Shown: one piece after another, positions 22,939 to 35,549 of the stretch
How positions within the stretch are numbered: the stretch's first letter is position 1
Layout: every line of letters starts with the position of its first letter
From: Sipunculus nudus
Taxonomy: Eukaryota > Annelida > Sipuncula > Golfingiida > Sipunculidae
Direction: 5' to 3'
Assembly (NCBI GenBank): GCA_026874595.1
Contig: CM049311.1
Location: 67,148,453-67,212,452, forward strand
Length of the DNA: 64,000 bases
Made by a program: the position numbers and the translations under genes
Notes under the pieces: model-generated
The model's input: only the letters and a program-made list of their open reading frames with translations
Told to the model about the DNA's origin: nothing
Databases searched by the model: none

Positions 22939-24755
22939 CTCCGGCCCCCACGGGACGTTGGAGCAAGAGGTGTTATCTGTGTATATGAATTTACCACCCA
23001 CGGTTAACACCAAACATATAGAGTCAGTCTGTCATTTTTTGGATGCCAAGTTGAACATTCAAATGTAATACCAGTGTTCAAAGAAATTACCCAGAATGCG
23101 TAGTTCGCCAAAGATTTAGTAGAAGAAAGCAACTGCACAGGAGTTCATGTGTACAATTCAGTTCCCGAGATGTGATGCATTTTCTGCATGAAGGTTGTTT
23201 ATCTAAGTGGAATAAAAACCAAATGACTGTTCTTATATAAATAGGATGTCAAGAATTAGGAAATATTTCCAAAAGACCATAAACACTGTTATTTTACATA
23301 TTTTCAAATGAAGATTAGTAGACAAAGTCAAAAAGATAATAAGCCCAAAGTGTATTAGATTATACAAACAATTATCCAAATTACTACAGCAAAGATCCGT
23401 GCTGCAGTGAGAAAGATCATATACTTTCATGGGCATTTTGCTCTCAGACAAAGATTTTACAGACGGGGCCAGAGCTCCACGTACATTAATATCATATCCA
23501 CCCAACGGCCATACAGATAAACCCCGCACAGAGGCTGTCAGGAACAACGAGAGTATATGTGTGAACGTGGAGAACAAGTATGAAAATATATGTATTGAGT
23601 AGAGTCATGTTGTGTCAGGGATCTCGGGTTAGGATAAGTAGAAACTACTGGATTAGGTAGAGAAGCTCGTCCAGAGAGTTGGTACTGTAGCTATATCCAT
23701 CACGTAGATGCGCTGCTTGTTCTAACGATGAGTTACTGAAGGACATTGCTGTCTTGTTCGTCATCTGGTGCTTGCGAATCTGTAAGAATGGCCAGCGCGG
23801 GAGCGTATTTCACGCTTTTTTACCTCTAATACGACAGTATTTGACAATTTGCTTGAAAAAGGAGACCCTTTGTAATTTATAAGCATAAGTTTTCTTTGCT
23901 CGGTAGCACACTGTATGAAAAATGGGTGTCCGTCGCGGTTGGGTCACAAGAAAGAGAAAACGTAAGGCTCTCCCGGGATTCAAAGTGGACATCTGTTGAT
24001 ATGAAAACGGCCTACACCTGGTTTCAACGTGATGTTTTCTACTTGTATTTTTTTTAAATAGATATATATCACCTCTGCTACGGAGTCAAGCGAAAACGCA
24101 TAAACGTTTCAGCGTCGGATGTTCCCCTCCGTTCTGCTAATGCTATTCTCCACTTTGAAAGGAAGGACTTCCCGTGATGTGCGGCCGATCCTGGACCAGT
24201 TGAAACCCCCGTGAAAGTGTACAAGGAAACATGTAAACCTTTCCAATGTCAGGGCAATGCCTTCAAATAAAAACTAAATCGCACTAACAACTGACCCAGC
24301 TTCCTTCATCAGTAACCCTCAGGCAATCATTTATAAATATGCTGTGAATGAATTATTAGACTGGTGCATTGTGGGGAAAAAAACAAAAAAGACTGGTTGA
24401 ATATATTGTGTTCATGATTAATAGGAAACGGACTGTTGATCACAAGGTAGCGATTTCGGGTCCCGTCTAAACTTTTTCACTTTTGCCCCTGGTCGGGATC
24501 TTCTGCACTAGGGTCTGTGACCTCTTTCCACAGGAGTTATTCGGTGACAAGTATTGAACGTATGGGGCGGTTGACAGGTACAGGGCAATTTAACTCAAAT
24601 GGACGCCAATGCTGTGTGTTCTTGCGGGAGGGGAGAATAAATAACTGAACAAAATGAATCAGCACTTTTGTTAGTCTGAGCTGACCGAGGAAGCATTAAC
24701 CAAACACATTTTACTCTTTACCTCTGTTATTAAATATGTGACAAACAATGTTTTG

Positions 24756-24972
24756 TTATATATATATATATTAATATATATATAGATAAATATATATATT
24801 TATATAATATATATGTATATTATATATATTGTGTTTTATATATATATATAGAATATATAGTAACAATGAATATATAGAAAAAATGAATATATGGAAATTA
24901 TTAAATATATATGAAAAAATGAATATATAGAATATATGAATATATAGAAAAATATATATAAATATATATCCC
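24756..24972. repeat. Complex TA/TATAG/TATATG low-complexity block
   Basis: TA units with repeated GAATATATAGAAAAAATGAATATATGG phrases. A 74-codon frame over it is entirely Ile/Tyr and meaningless. Confidence 0.9.
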
Positions 24973-25850
24973 CGATCGAGAAAACATTTCCCCATTCGAA
25001 TTATTTAGCTGCTGGCAAAGGATGTACGGAAAACGCTCTCCTATATGTCAGCATCAAAGTCATCCCGTGGACCTCCTGGTACTATTGAACTATTAATCCT
25101 TTCAGACTTTTTTAAGGATACAGAACCCTGAACAGAAAACCTTAGGGTCAAGCCCTTCTATCCAGGTATAGCCGAGGACAGGCCGGTTTTCGGATGCTGG
25201 CTTATACCTAATCCTGTGGAAAGATAAACTTCCTGGGAACCAGGTCCTTTATCGTTATATACAAGGCTTAGAGATATGAACGCCCGAGATGCCTGGCGTA
25301 AAACATGAGGCGAGCTGTCATTCTGGTTTTTGACCTTGCGTATGAAATTTTCTCTCCCTTTATTGCCGGCTTATCTTCAACAACTTCATACCTATTTTTA
25401 ACTGCTTATGGCTCCTCATGTATATTTTGTTTTATGCTGAATAATTTTATCTCCAAGTAATTGGCAATGTTTATATGTGAATTATATATCTGTATCTATA
25501 TCTTTGTGCTCTATATATATAACATATTTTTTCATTTGTTTTAGCCTTGGGTTTATTAGCTCGATAAATTATATACCCTGAAGCCTTTAAGCAAATTCGG
25601 TCTAACTGGCAAAAACCTTTAACTTGACCCCTTGAATTTATCAACTTATCTTTTGGGAGAATGTGAAGCGATAGTATGAGTGGGGAACGGCAATCCTTTG
25701 GGAATAGATATTCTTCCACTTATTCATCATATTATCTACATAATATGTCCTACAAAATGTTGTTACAATCCTTTGCGAAAAATCTATCAGTTTCTAATAA
25801 AGTATTATTAAATCAAACAAATTAAGCAGATCCTGATGAAAAGAAAATAA

Positions 25851-25968
25851 CTTGCCCAAATACTGACTAGCGTGCCAAAATACTGACAAGCTTGCCCAAA
25901 TACTGACAAGCGTGCCCAAATACTGATAAGCGTGCCCAAATACTGACAAGCGTGCCTAAATACTGAGC
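25851..25968 (+). repeat. 20-bp minisatellite, about six units
   Basis: Units of the form CGTGCCCAAATACTGACAAG follow one another with one to three changes each. It ends at CCTAAATACTGAGCC. No gene nearby. Confidence 0.9.
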
Positions 25969-26559
25969 CACATCATTTGAGTTCTTTCGATCCCAGCCTG
26001 GTATCAGAAAGCATCAATCTATCACAAAGAATCTTAAAAATAACTAAGAATTAAATATCAAGGAAATTACTAGAAAACCACAAATGAGCCAAGTTGACTA
26101 GAATCAGTTTAAACTAAGCCTTTTTTGTTGAGGTCATAGGAGACAAGGGCGATAACGTCACAAATTAACCATAAATCCTACAGGAGTATGTCGTGGCGTT
26201 CTCGAGTATCTAAACCAATTTGGCTAGTAATTTTGAAACAGAAGACACGCGATGAAATATCGAAAGGACGTCCGTAAAAGCGTGGTGGTTAGTTAGAACA
26301 GAGCTATTTACAGGTCACCAAAATGTCTTTAAAGAAAAACAAACACGGGTTAAAACACACCATCTTTTGCCTAAAAAGCTTTTCGCTATTGTGTTTGTTT
26401 TAAGTTTATAGCGCTGAAGACCGCACTTGTGTATATCAAAGCGCAATGAGAACTATTAAGTAAATAGGTATTTCAACAGCCGTGTGGCAAGTGCTTTTTA
26501 TTAGCCCAGATGATAATACTACTGTCTTGTCACAAAATAGTAGAACGTGTAATAAATAC

Positions 26560-26790
26560 ATTAAGAATGGCTCAGTGTAACGGTTAGAGTGAAATCTCAG
26601 CTCCTCTCTGATTTGTTTGATCCATGGAGATTCTGACGGCAGTGGTTCTTCGGGATATAATCCTTGTGAGTAGATCTGTATCACTCAAGGGACAGATTAA
26701 GAATTAATGAAGAAGAGTTGAGATATAAATGACAGCCCTGGTGAGGGCTCCTGCTTCTGGGGGTCTACAATTGACATTCATCAAATCCAT
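26560..26790 (-). repeat. Dispersed repeat, copy 2 of an inverted pair
   Basis: Minus-strand partner of the segment at 19659. Shared landmarks are the 20-base block ending GTCAATTG at 26768, CACCAGGGCTGTCATTTATATCTCA, GAACCACTGCCGTCA and ATCAAACAAATCAGAG. The 82-codon minus-strand frame here is open in this copy but broken in copy 1, so coding function is unlikely. Confidence 0.6.
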
Positions 26791-27289
26791 TACATCTGGT
26801 GATAATTTTCCAACCTCCTCATCCAAGGGAGACGGAAAAGACAAATGGTGCCCATTCTAAGAAAGTTGTTGCTGCAATGTTTAATAAAGAGCAGGATGAA
26901 CTTCAACAGCATGCTTCTGTTGTACTCTTGTATAAAAATGCAAACAGTTTTCGGTTTCCCATCGTTAACACTTAAATCAATGAGATAATTTGCGAAACAG
27001 TCTCTCTTTCTACAGCTAAACATGCAATGTTTCAAAATGAAACGTACAATAAAATAAAAGGTAATTTTGCGGATAAAATACGAATCTGTATTCATTGTAA
27101 AACTGTCTCCGTTCAACCTTAAAACTATATATTTGTATCATACAGTCCACCAGTAATATAAAAACATAACTCATCTCCAACAACGCAATAAACTAAACGC
27201 AGATAGCGTATACCTCTGCTATCAGAACAAGACTAATTATCCCAGGAGTCATACTTTGGTGAGCTTATTCACTGGTCCACAAAGTATTG

Positions 27290-27440
27290 TTACGAAGACA
27301 AATAAATGAGGAGAAAATCCTGGGCCGATCCGGGTTTCGAACCCAGGTCGGTGGCGCACAAGTCCGGAGTACCAACCGCTGCGCTAGAAAAGCAAGATGC
27401 ACTAGCGAGACAGTTCGGTCCGCTTTTATGTCACCCCGTA
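27290..27440 (-). mobile_element. tRNA-derived SINE-like element (minus strand)
   Basis: On the minus strand there is an A box TAGCGCAGCGGTTGG (27386-27372) and a B box GGTTCGAAACC (27343-27333). The CCTGGG-loop-CCCGG around the B box can form a T-arm. The tRNA-like part is followed by TCGGCCCAGGATTTTCTCC and an AT tail. It lacks a matching acceptor stem and CCA-adjacent end, so it is more likely a SINE or tRNA pseudogene than a working tRNA. Two 62-codon frames over it are incidental. Confidence 0.6.
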
Positions 27441-27800
27441 ACAATTTCCATAATAATAAAGAAAATAATTGCTAATCAAAGAGTTTCAGATTAACAATCA
27501 TCAACATCATGTGTGAAAGGCGCTTGCATATTTTCTTTAAATACTGAGATTTTATCCGTTAAAGATGGAGATTTTGTTTAAAGTTGATCATTTTTATCGA
27601 CACAAATAACTTATTAGTAAAATAAAATTCATTTTGCTGATTGTTGAGAATATAATATATGCATCTGAGGTATTCTCAAGATTTAAGAAAATAGAAAATA
27701 CAAGATGTAAGGTAGTAGTCACAGAATCGGTGAGGTGTTTTCCGACTGTGAGGTGTTTACCACTTCTCTGTAACAAGCTGTAAAATTAGCTCTTCCCCAG

Positions 27801-27861
27801 AGGGCCGACATGTTTTATTCCGTTTGCCCGGTATGGAACTGCCCCGGCCGGACGTTCTGAA
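27801..27861 (+). CDS. Possible 61-base internal exon (low confidence)
   Basis: CTCTTCCCCAG|AGGGCC to CTGAA|GTAAGT. The stretch is markedly GC-richer than its surroundings, and two frames are open across it (GRHVLFRLPGMELPRPDVL or GPTCFIPFARYGTAPAGRSE). Both splice signals are good, but nothing links it to other exons. Confidence 0.15.
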
Positions 27862-28476
27862 GTAAGTTTTGATTAACTAAAAAAAGTGAGCATATCAGTT
27901 CCGTTACGATATTATTTCCGCCTCCCGTGAGTGATTTAGTGAAATTGCTTAGAGCTCGCCTTGAGAAGGAACATAAAGCAAGGAAGTCTGGGATACACCG
28001 ATGCGATTATGATGTTGTTGAGAAATGGGATAAGCCAGTCTGTAGAAGAACAAGTGTACTTTAGAAGATATGTGACTGACTCGGGCCGTACTAAGTCCTT
28101 GCTGATCGTATTTTTCTGCCTTTCTGTCGGGTTTCTTCGTGGCCTTCCTTTTGTGGTCATTTATAAGTGATTTTGGTTTTCTTGTATTATCACCTTAACT
28201 TAATTGAGTATTTCAACTGAACAAGAGTCCATATATAACGATGCCAATCCTAATGTAATACAACTAAGAAAAGTGTTAATATGTCGCTAAAGTGTATCAT
28301 GGTTTAAATACAAAACTGTGAGTTTTGAATTAAAAGAAATGTTAGAGAGAAGTTTAAGATGGAAGTTCCAGATTTTGGGGATATGCGGGAATAATTCTAC
28401 CAAATTAATTTACAGCTGAATATCAGTTTATAAGTACATGAACCGGCACAGGGACTTCATCAAGGAATATTAACGT

Positions 28477-28641
28477 ATGTGCAGTCACTTATTCACGGTA
28501 GAAACCTGGGAATATATAGACCGAATAAGTGAAGGATGGAGGCATGCATTAGAATACAGATTTCTAGTTTTATTGTTATGGTTCACACGGCAGTCCGAAT
28601 GTTACGCTTGCTCGGATTTACCCGCCCCCCCTAAAAAATCG
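28477..28641 (+). CDS. Possible first exon of a Ly6/uPAR-like secreted protein (low confidence)
   Basis: An ATG-started frame of 55 codons ends exactly at a strong donor, TCG|GTAAGAG. Residues 29-37 are hydrophobic (FLVLLLWF), and the frame then reads TRQSECYACSD. In the Ly6/uPAR/quiver family a signal peptide is followed almost at once by a CYxC motif, and introns often fall soon after. The 25-residue lead before the hydrophobic stretch is long for a signal peptide, so the true start could differ or the exon could be spliced from upstream. I found no downstream exons with the remaining cysteines or the terminal CN, so this may be a chance frame. Confidence 0.27.
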
Positions 28642-28672
28642 GTAAGAGTTTCATTTTGCTGGATACAATAAC

Positions 28673-28675
<3 letters not shown>

Positions 28676-28718
<43 letters not shown>

Positions 28719-28730
28719 GAGAAAGAGAGA
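28676..28730. repeat. (GA)n microsatellite
   Basis: GA units with GATAGA and GAAAGA breaks, then GATGAT units to about 28757. It starts soon after the possible Ly6-like exon. Confidence 0.95.
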
Positions 28731-30169
28731 TGACGATGATGATGATAATGATGATTATGATATAGAATAACGCAAATATTTTAAGATCACATAATTACGC
28801 ATCGGTACTCCTAACATTAGCTCACTTCGTCATCATCAATATTACGGTACAGTCCAAGCGGAATTTCCACCAAATCTGTATTCAACCAATAAAATAATAT
28901 TTAATTTGATTCTTAATATATATGTGATTTCTTGACTTGCACGTTTGTCTGTGTGTTAACCCTTTCCGTGGGGCACTTGGAGAACAATGAAAATGCTCAT
29001 AGAAATTTATTTGCTGACCGATGTTTCACAATGGGCTACAAGCAGGACACAATGATACTTTTGGCCATTCCATAAGCAGTTATGGTTATCCTAATTGGCT
29101 CGGCTAGACTAGTCTACATGTCGCCTACCTCCTGTGACCAACCAAGGTGTCCCTACAATGGTCCTAATGGCTCAATCTAAAGTTAGCGTTATGTTACATA
29201 AATATAGCAATGGTGTCCCCGTGTAACATGCGACCCACGTTCTATCTCTTTTAACACTACGGAGACGAGACATTTATCACAATTTGGTCGCAAGGAAGTT
29301 GTGAAACATCTCGTTACTGCTGCGACCCTAAGCCGGCCCAAATAACTCAATATTCCAGTCATTGTTTGTAAAGCCATGGCTGGAATAGTAAATGGACAGG
29401 AGAATTTTACTAATTAACGATATAATCACTAATCTCCTCGCTATATAGCTAGGATGAAAGAAATGGTCCGATTTAAGAGGAGCTGGGTATAAGAGGCCAA
29501 ACAGCATTACTTTATGTGTATGTGTAAATATATATTCCTAGTTTGACCCCTGAGCTACTTTTCTCCCAAAGTTCTGTGCGTATCTGCGTATCTGCATACT
29601 TTAATAAAACTTTTGAAATGATTTCAAATAAGAGAGAGAGAGAGTATCACCAATGAATAAGGCAAATGAATAAAACCATTCCTGATAAACAGATCTGAAA
29701 TATAACCGGGATCCGGACCACCTTCTGGCGTGTGCTAGGTAGGCGCAGGCATTATGTATCCAGGTCCAAAGACATGTGTCATGGATTACCAACTAAATGG
29801 CTGCATACCAGATTAGCCCACTAGATCAAAGACAACCTCTTATATATAACACAATATAGAAAATAAGATAAAATCAGTATAGAAAACTTCCCTATCACGC
29901 AATATTAAATAATCCTTAATAGCATTGTGATTCAGATTACCTCAATAGTTTAATATATTGTTCCTTGGCTGTTGCTTTTACCCGTCACAAAAACTGTTTA
30001 GTTCAGTTCCCAACATTCCCAACAGACAAACTAACCAGCCAGGTAACCAAGTACGCCGAAAAAAAAGTAAAAAATATAATATATAACTTTATATCCGAAG
30101 AATCAGCTTTTTTATGGTAAGACATCCCACCTTGTAGATCTACACTGAATCGGGCAAACATTCCGGGAC

Positions 30170-30540
30170 AATCCTCTGTGAGGCTATAACTCATTGCGAG
30201 GCTAACCAAAGCAAAGTCGGCTGTATGTATGGTGGAGTTTGAAGCACTTGATGGGACAGAGCGTTCTCGAGGAATTGTTGTTAATGCAAAACGGCTGTCA
30301 TCCCCCGCAATGGCAAGAGTACGTGTTTTACTGGGCACACAGGGACGGCGGGGAGGGTGGTGCCACTTACAGCACCAGAACAGCCCCGGCTGCTCTATCT
30401 GAGAAGGAATTAACCGCTGACTCAGCTGGGGGAAAGGCCATAACGATCTGGTAGATGGGGACTGGCCCGCTCCTTCGGCAATCATTTGGCTTGAGGTACC
30501 GGTAAATGTGAAGCTATGTCCCCGCACGGGATCCAACTCT
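30170..30540. other. GC-rich island, candidate conserved regulatory element
   Basis: This stretch is clearly richer in G and C than its neighbours and long frames are open on both strands (177 codons minus starting at a TTG, 71 codons plus), as expected where stops are scarce. It holds GCTGACTCAGC at 30416-30426, a near-complete Maf/AP-1-type palindrome, and TTAATGCAAAAC, which resembles a POU octamer half. No recognisable protein. An enhancer or other conserved non-coding element is a fair guess. Confidence 0.25.
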
Positions 30541-30938
30541 TGTTTTTCACTAAGCTCTTATAAATCCGTCTTTCTTAAGTCAGTTTGGTTTGACCTAATC
30601 AAAATATATGGGGCATAACCATACTTGTCTGAGCCTATATCAGTGAGAAAAATGACTCACCCAACAAGTGCCCGTAAACTTCTAAACCTTGATTGTAAAG
30701 CTTCATTGCCGTATGTCTATAGCAGTTTGAATGTTAGTCTGGAACACTTAATTTTTAGTCTACTTTTAAATTTAATTTTTTTTATTATTATTCCACGTCT
30801 TCAGGTACCAACGACAGACGTAGTAACAATACAGTCCGTCTGAAGACGATAGACGCGTCCAAAAACTGTTTCAAGTCAAAGGTTTCTTGGTATAAGGCTT
30901 TCCATAGTTGTCCTGATGTGTATAATCACACACGAATT

Positions 30939-31058
30939 GTTAAAGGGGCATAACCAGGAGCAATATTATGCCTATTCTTTCACACTATCAGTTCAGTTTT
31001 GCTTTACAAAAAAGTTTCCAAGCAGAACCATATCAGCACACAGTCTCATTTTCCTCGC
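30939..31058 (+). repeat. Dispersed repeat, copy 1 of a direct pair
   Basis: TTAAAGGGGCATAACCAGGAGCAATATTATG opens a block of about 120 bases that recurs at 38696. Shared phrases include TATCAGTTCAGTTTTGCTTTA, AAAAGTTTC and CACACAGTCTCA. The 5' TTAAAGGGGCAT resembles edges of short interspersed repeats in marine invertebrates (recollection, not a search). Confidence 0.65.
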
Positions 31059-31099
31059 ATACGGCTGTTTATCACCTTGTTATGGCTCTACGTGTTGGT

Positions 31100-34000
31100 A
31101 AACAAAGTCCACGTATGTCTGTTTACCATAACAAGGCCGCGTGAACGGAAGTCTGATTAAGAGGTGCAACACATTGTGTTTCAGCCAGCGGGAACATGTG
31201 TAAATTTTTGGGCCAAGTCACTCAGGGCATCTCCTGATTGACACGTGTGGCTCCTCACTGCACACGGCCGCACGCTTTATGTTGACACCTGCGATCGCGC
31301 TCGGTCCACTGTTTTTTTTAACACTCATTTATAAGAGTAAGCAAACAGTTTCAATGCAATAATTTGGCACGTACAGATTTAATTTAAAGGGAAGTAGCTA
31401 TTATTCGTGTTAACTCCACATGCTTTATAGATGATTGGGCCCCTTTAAGTTATATGATCAAGTTGTACTTATCATACTGATATTATTACATGTATCTGTT
31501 TGTCTTATTGACAAGAAATGCAAATTACATTCATAATTTATCTAAAACAACTATAATACATTTACAAAGGCGATGGCCGTCCCATAGAGTCACCCTATAA
31601 ATGTTGTCGGTTTATTGAAATCTAGTGTATGTTGCTTTGACCCATACCCCCATATATTATAACTGTTTTCAATTCACCATGTAATACTTGAACTCATTAT
31701 GCTGTGATATTTTATTTTTATTCAACTGAACTGCATTAGATACTGAAATATGTTTTGCACAGGTGTTATGAGATATAAGGTTTTAGCGTCGAACGTCGGT
31801 CAGCCATCTCAATGTTGACGGGCTCTCGGCAGAATAGTCAAAGTGTGACTGAATCCAGGATGACTGAATCCAGGATGACTGAATCCAGGATGACTGAATT
31901 TCAGTATGCCTTATCAAGAGGCATGATAATATATTACCTTGGTCACATTAGATGGTTTTATCTGTTACCTTTGGTTATCTGTTATTTGTTATCTTAGTAT
32001 TATACATGTATTCTCTATATATACCAACGGTTATTTAAGATACAAAAGCAGGTAATTCAATAAAAATTCAATTTAAATAACATTATTCAATTTTAGGAAT
32101 ATTTCGGGGGGGGGGGGGTAAGAAAAGGAAGAGGATATTGACACAAAAGGGTTTTATATTGCATAAAGTTCCTACAACTTTCAAAGGATTGGGACCAATT
32201 AGCTTTTACACTGTGATACTAAATGACTTGTCAATTGTCGCTGTTAAAAAGATAAAAGGATAAAGTGTTCACACATAGGGCTTCGCTTGATTTAAACTTA
32301 AAGGTGATTTATAAGCGTTTGATGTTTTTGAATTTTTAATTTTCGAATAATAATCGGAATAAAGCAAAACTGTTTCGTTTTGATTTCGAATAATTATGTG
32401 TCATTCTCGTATTTTGCTGTTCTATTAGCGGACAGAAGATGTAGATGTTTTTTAATAATAAGCAGATTGTAAAACAAATTTGAAGACTCCTCATTATTAA
32501 AGTTTAAATTATTTCATAATGTTCCATTTCTCGAACGTTGTCATGACTTTTCGAACGACGGAAACCACAGTAGGAATATATAGCACTTAATGGAAATAAA
32601 TATATATTACAAGAATAATATGCTGCATTAAGTCAAATTTTTACGCACTGGGCTAGTATTCTAGAAATCATTGCTTGCAGTCGTGACGTTATGAAAACAA
32701 TTATTTGAAAATATATTGAAATTTCATCATATATGCCTTGGAAAACCTAACAAAAGTCGAACAGGGGAACTTTTATGATCAGTGCATGAGCATTCGGGCT
32801 GCGTGACTATACCCATATAAAACCAAACCTGCCGTTGCCTGGCAACCATATTAAAATTAACAACGGAAGCCCCAAGCGTTCTAAAGTGTGATATCACATG
32901 GATCGGTTCTGATAACCGCGGGTGCCTCTTTTAGGGGACAGACGTCTGTGTTTAAGGCTGTAGGTCTAATCGTTATTGAAATTCCCAATTGTCATCGACT
33001 GTTCTGTTAGTTTTACCCTAGACGCTATCAGACGAACCCATAGGAGAGCGGACAATCCTGCCACAAGAAATTACGAAATTTTGGCGCAGCGGTTGATTAA
33101 CCAGTCTATTGAAAGACGTATAGAACACTAGCAAAATTGTACTGTACATAGGCTAAAAGATCCAACCATGGATTCGGAGTAAATGAAAATAAAATATTTG
33201 ACGCAACTCTTGATTAAACATGTAAAATTTCAAATGGATGTAAAACATACAAAGACACAGGGTTATAATGAATTGCGTAAGTAGTTGGCCACATGATAAG
33301 CTGATTTAACTATCAATTCAAAACAAGAAAATGGGCTTTATTTAACCGTTAGTCAGAGGCACAAATGGTTTCCTGCCGGAAAGCTAAATAAAGTCCTTAA
33401 TAAATCATATTTATATACACTAAGTATATTGAATGATAAAATCTATGGTATCTGGATTCTAGCATGGTTTCTCTTTTTTACTATAATGACTATATATATT
33501 AATAAATATAGGAACAATTATTAATATTATTCATCTTATTTCCTTTTTAAATGACCAATCTTTTTTCTGGAATAGCTGTGTTTCTGGAGCTTTATCAATT
33601 GAATCTATGTTTAGTGCGGAGCTGTTTGAAATTAATAGTTGCTTGATTTGTACATCGTACGTCATTGTGTATCATACGTTACTACAGCGCGGGCCATTTC
33701 CACGGTTACGATTGCTCATTATTTTACATCAGTAATCAACGTCAGACAGCTGATAACAAAAGAAGTTCAACTCTACCATTCGTGAAGCGGGCAGAGTGCA
33801 GCGGTGATTCAATATACGCCCTCATCAGTATCGTAAATAATTAAAAGTGAGAATACTTATTTACAAATAATTGATATATTTGGTGAAAACCACCCTTTTA
33901 TCCCACACGCCTAGTTATCATCAATTATAGAGTACGGGTCTACAGGGAAAGCATGAAATGAATAGGCATATTTTTTTTTCATCTAATTCGGACTATTGAG

Positions 34001-34322
34001 CCCATATATCAGACTTTATAACTGGTGTAATTACATAAAGCTTTCACGTATTAGTAAACACACAAAAGGAAATATATGGACCCCTTCCATCCAAAGTGAG
34101 CAAATTTGAGAATGTGCCACTTTAAAACTGTTTACTCAAATAAACTTATTCAATCATTTTTTATAGTAATGATTTCTTGTTATAGTTATTATTTATTTAG
34201 TATGTTTCTAATGCCATCTCGTCTATCTCCAGACGACATAAACAATGGTTTACAAATTGATTGCCGATAATCACAGTTGTCTTTGGTTTTCAATGTCCGG
34301 AACGATGCCAAGTGTGTCGTAA
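31100..34322. other. No gene seen
   Basis: Apart from the 15-bp minisatellite and a poly-G run at 32107-32118, only AT-rich sequence with short frames. Confidence 0.6.
31847..31900 (+). repeat. 15-bp minisatellite, four units
   Basis: GACTGAATCCAGGAT is repeated nearly without change, the last copy altered to GACTGAATTTCAG. The unit is a multiple of three, so an open frame passes through it, but there is no further sign of a gene. Confidence 0.85.
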
Positions 34323-34520
34323 GGGGATACCACTATTTTTCCGTTCATCCTGAGAAACGGGAATTTATATGAAGAAGGGGCTAACCAGCGCCATATATCA
34401 GAGTCTACGCCAGTGAATCCAGCTCAGCCCGATGAAAACCCGGACGGGTCCAAATGTGGCCAGAGGAAAACCCTTGTCGATGTTGCATGCAGCTGCCTAA
34501 ACCCAAGATTAAGTAACAAG
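34323..34520 (+). CDS. Possible exon with donor, unknown protein (low confidence)
   Basis: 66 codons are open with no ATG, running to AAG|GTAAAC. The codon mix is GC-richer than the flanks, and the reading is hydrophilic with three Cys near the end (KCGQRKTLVDVACSCLNP). A pyrimidine-rich stretch ending in CTGAG near 34353 could be an acceptor. It could equally be part of an unrecognised repeat. Confidence 0.2.
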
Positions 34521-35506
34521 GTAAACGCAATAGTAATTTGATCCGCCCTGCTGCATTAATTTCCGAATTATATGTACAAATTATGGGAACCCATGCAGAA
34601 GATTAAATAGTATGTCAATTTTATCATAAGATAAAGTTATTGTCGTTCAGTGGAGAGACCTCAGACATGAATAGGAACAGGTTGAGTTCATTTGACATTT
34701 GCTTTCTTTCCGAAAACTCATCTTTGTAACAAATATTATGCGTCTTCGATGTTTAAGCGGATCATTTTATACAACGTGTTCTCTGAGTCTAAAATCTGTT
34801 GTTATTTTTGTTTTCCATTCCATTTTCCGGTTTCAATTTGGAGTCCAAATGATATCTGTCAGCCTTGTCGTTATATTGCTTTTATATGACTCTTTTAGGT
34901 AAAATACAAAAGAACATCTTATGATTGCGTAAGGAGCCGAGGACAAGTCTATTAGATATCTTCATCCTCAAAAAAGTCTGAGATCTTGTAAAAACAATAT
35001 CAAGTAGTTTTATTTTTTTATGAAATTGGCTATTAGAAGCTAGGAGAAACCTTCTTGAGTACCAATATTAATAATTCAACAAGACGATTTCGCCGTATGG
35101 TTCAGAACGTAATCTTCAATATTGTGCTGCCTTCCGTGACCTCAATTTGGAGGTCGATAGTTTCGTATCTGGGTTACAGGTTTCGCAAGCAGTTTCTGTT
35201 GTTCCTCCCACCAATAGGAGTTTTTCGGTTTTTGGTGTTAGAGGAAAAATTTGTTAAGGTTATATTCCTACCCATAAATGAAAAAGAAAATCCTTAGAAT
35301 GATTTGATTTTTATGTAATCTTATTATATGTTATTAAATAAATAAGACATTAAACAAATGTGTCATTATAAAACTATGAAATATTTTTAGAAAGACCTTT
35401 AGAATTCTTTAGAAAGAACCATAGATTAAAATATTTTTATTTTTGGATACTGTGATATTTTTTATGTATACAACAGCAATAGAGCTCGTGTGAAAAGATC
35501 ATAAAT

Positions 35507-35548
<42 letters not shown>

Positions 35549-35549
35549 C

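Larger units (their letters stand above)
20990..25850. other. No convincing gene
   Basis: Short frames only. The minus-strand frame at 23577-23233 starts from TTG. Part of it, after CTCTCGTTGTTCCTGACAG near 23538, reads like a possible exon (ASVRGLSVWPLGGYDINVRG) with later Cys pairs, but it runs into AT-rich, hydrophobic sequence without a clear donor. Confidence 0.4.

Noticed and set aside
27333-27400. A functional tRNA gene on the minus strand.
   Set aside because: A and B boxes are present, but there is no paired acceptor stem or clear anticodon arm.
30003-30536. 177-codon minus frame as a gene.
   Set aside because: It starts at TTG, lies in a GC-rich patch where stops are rarer, and has no domain; kept only as a possible regulatory island.
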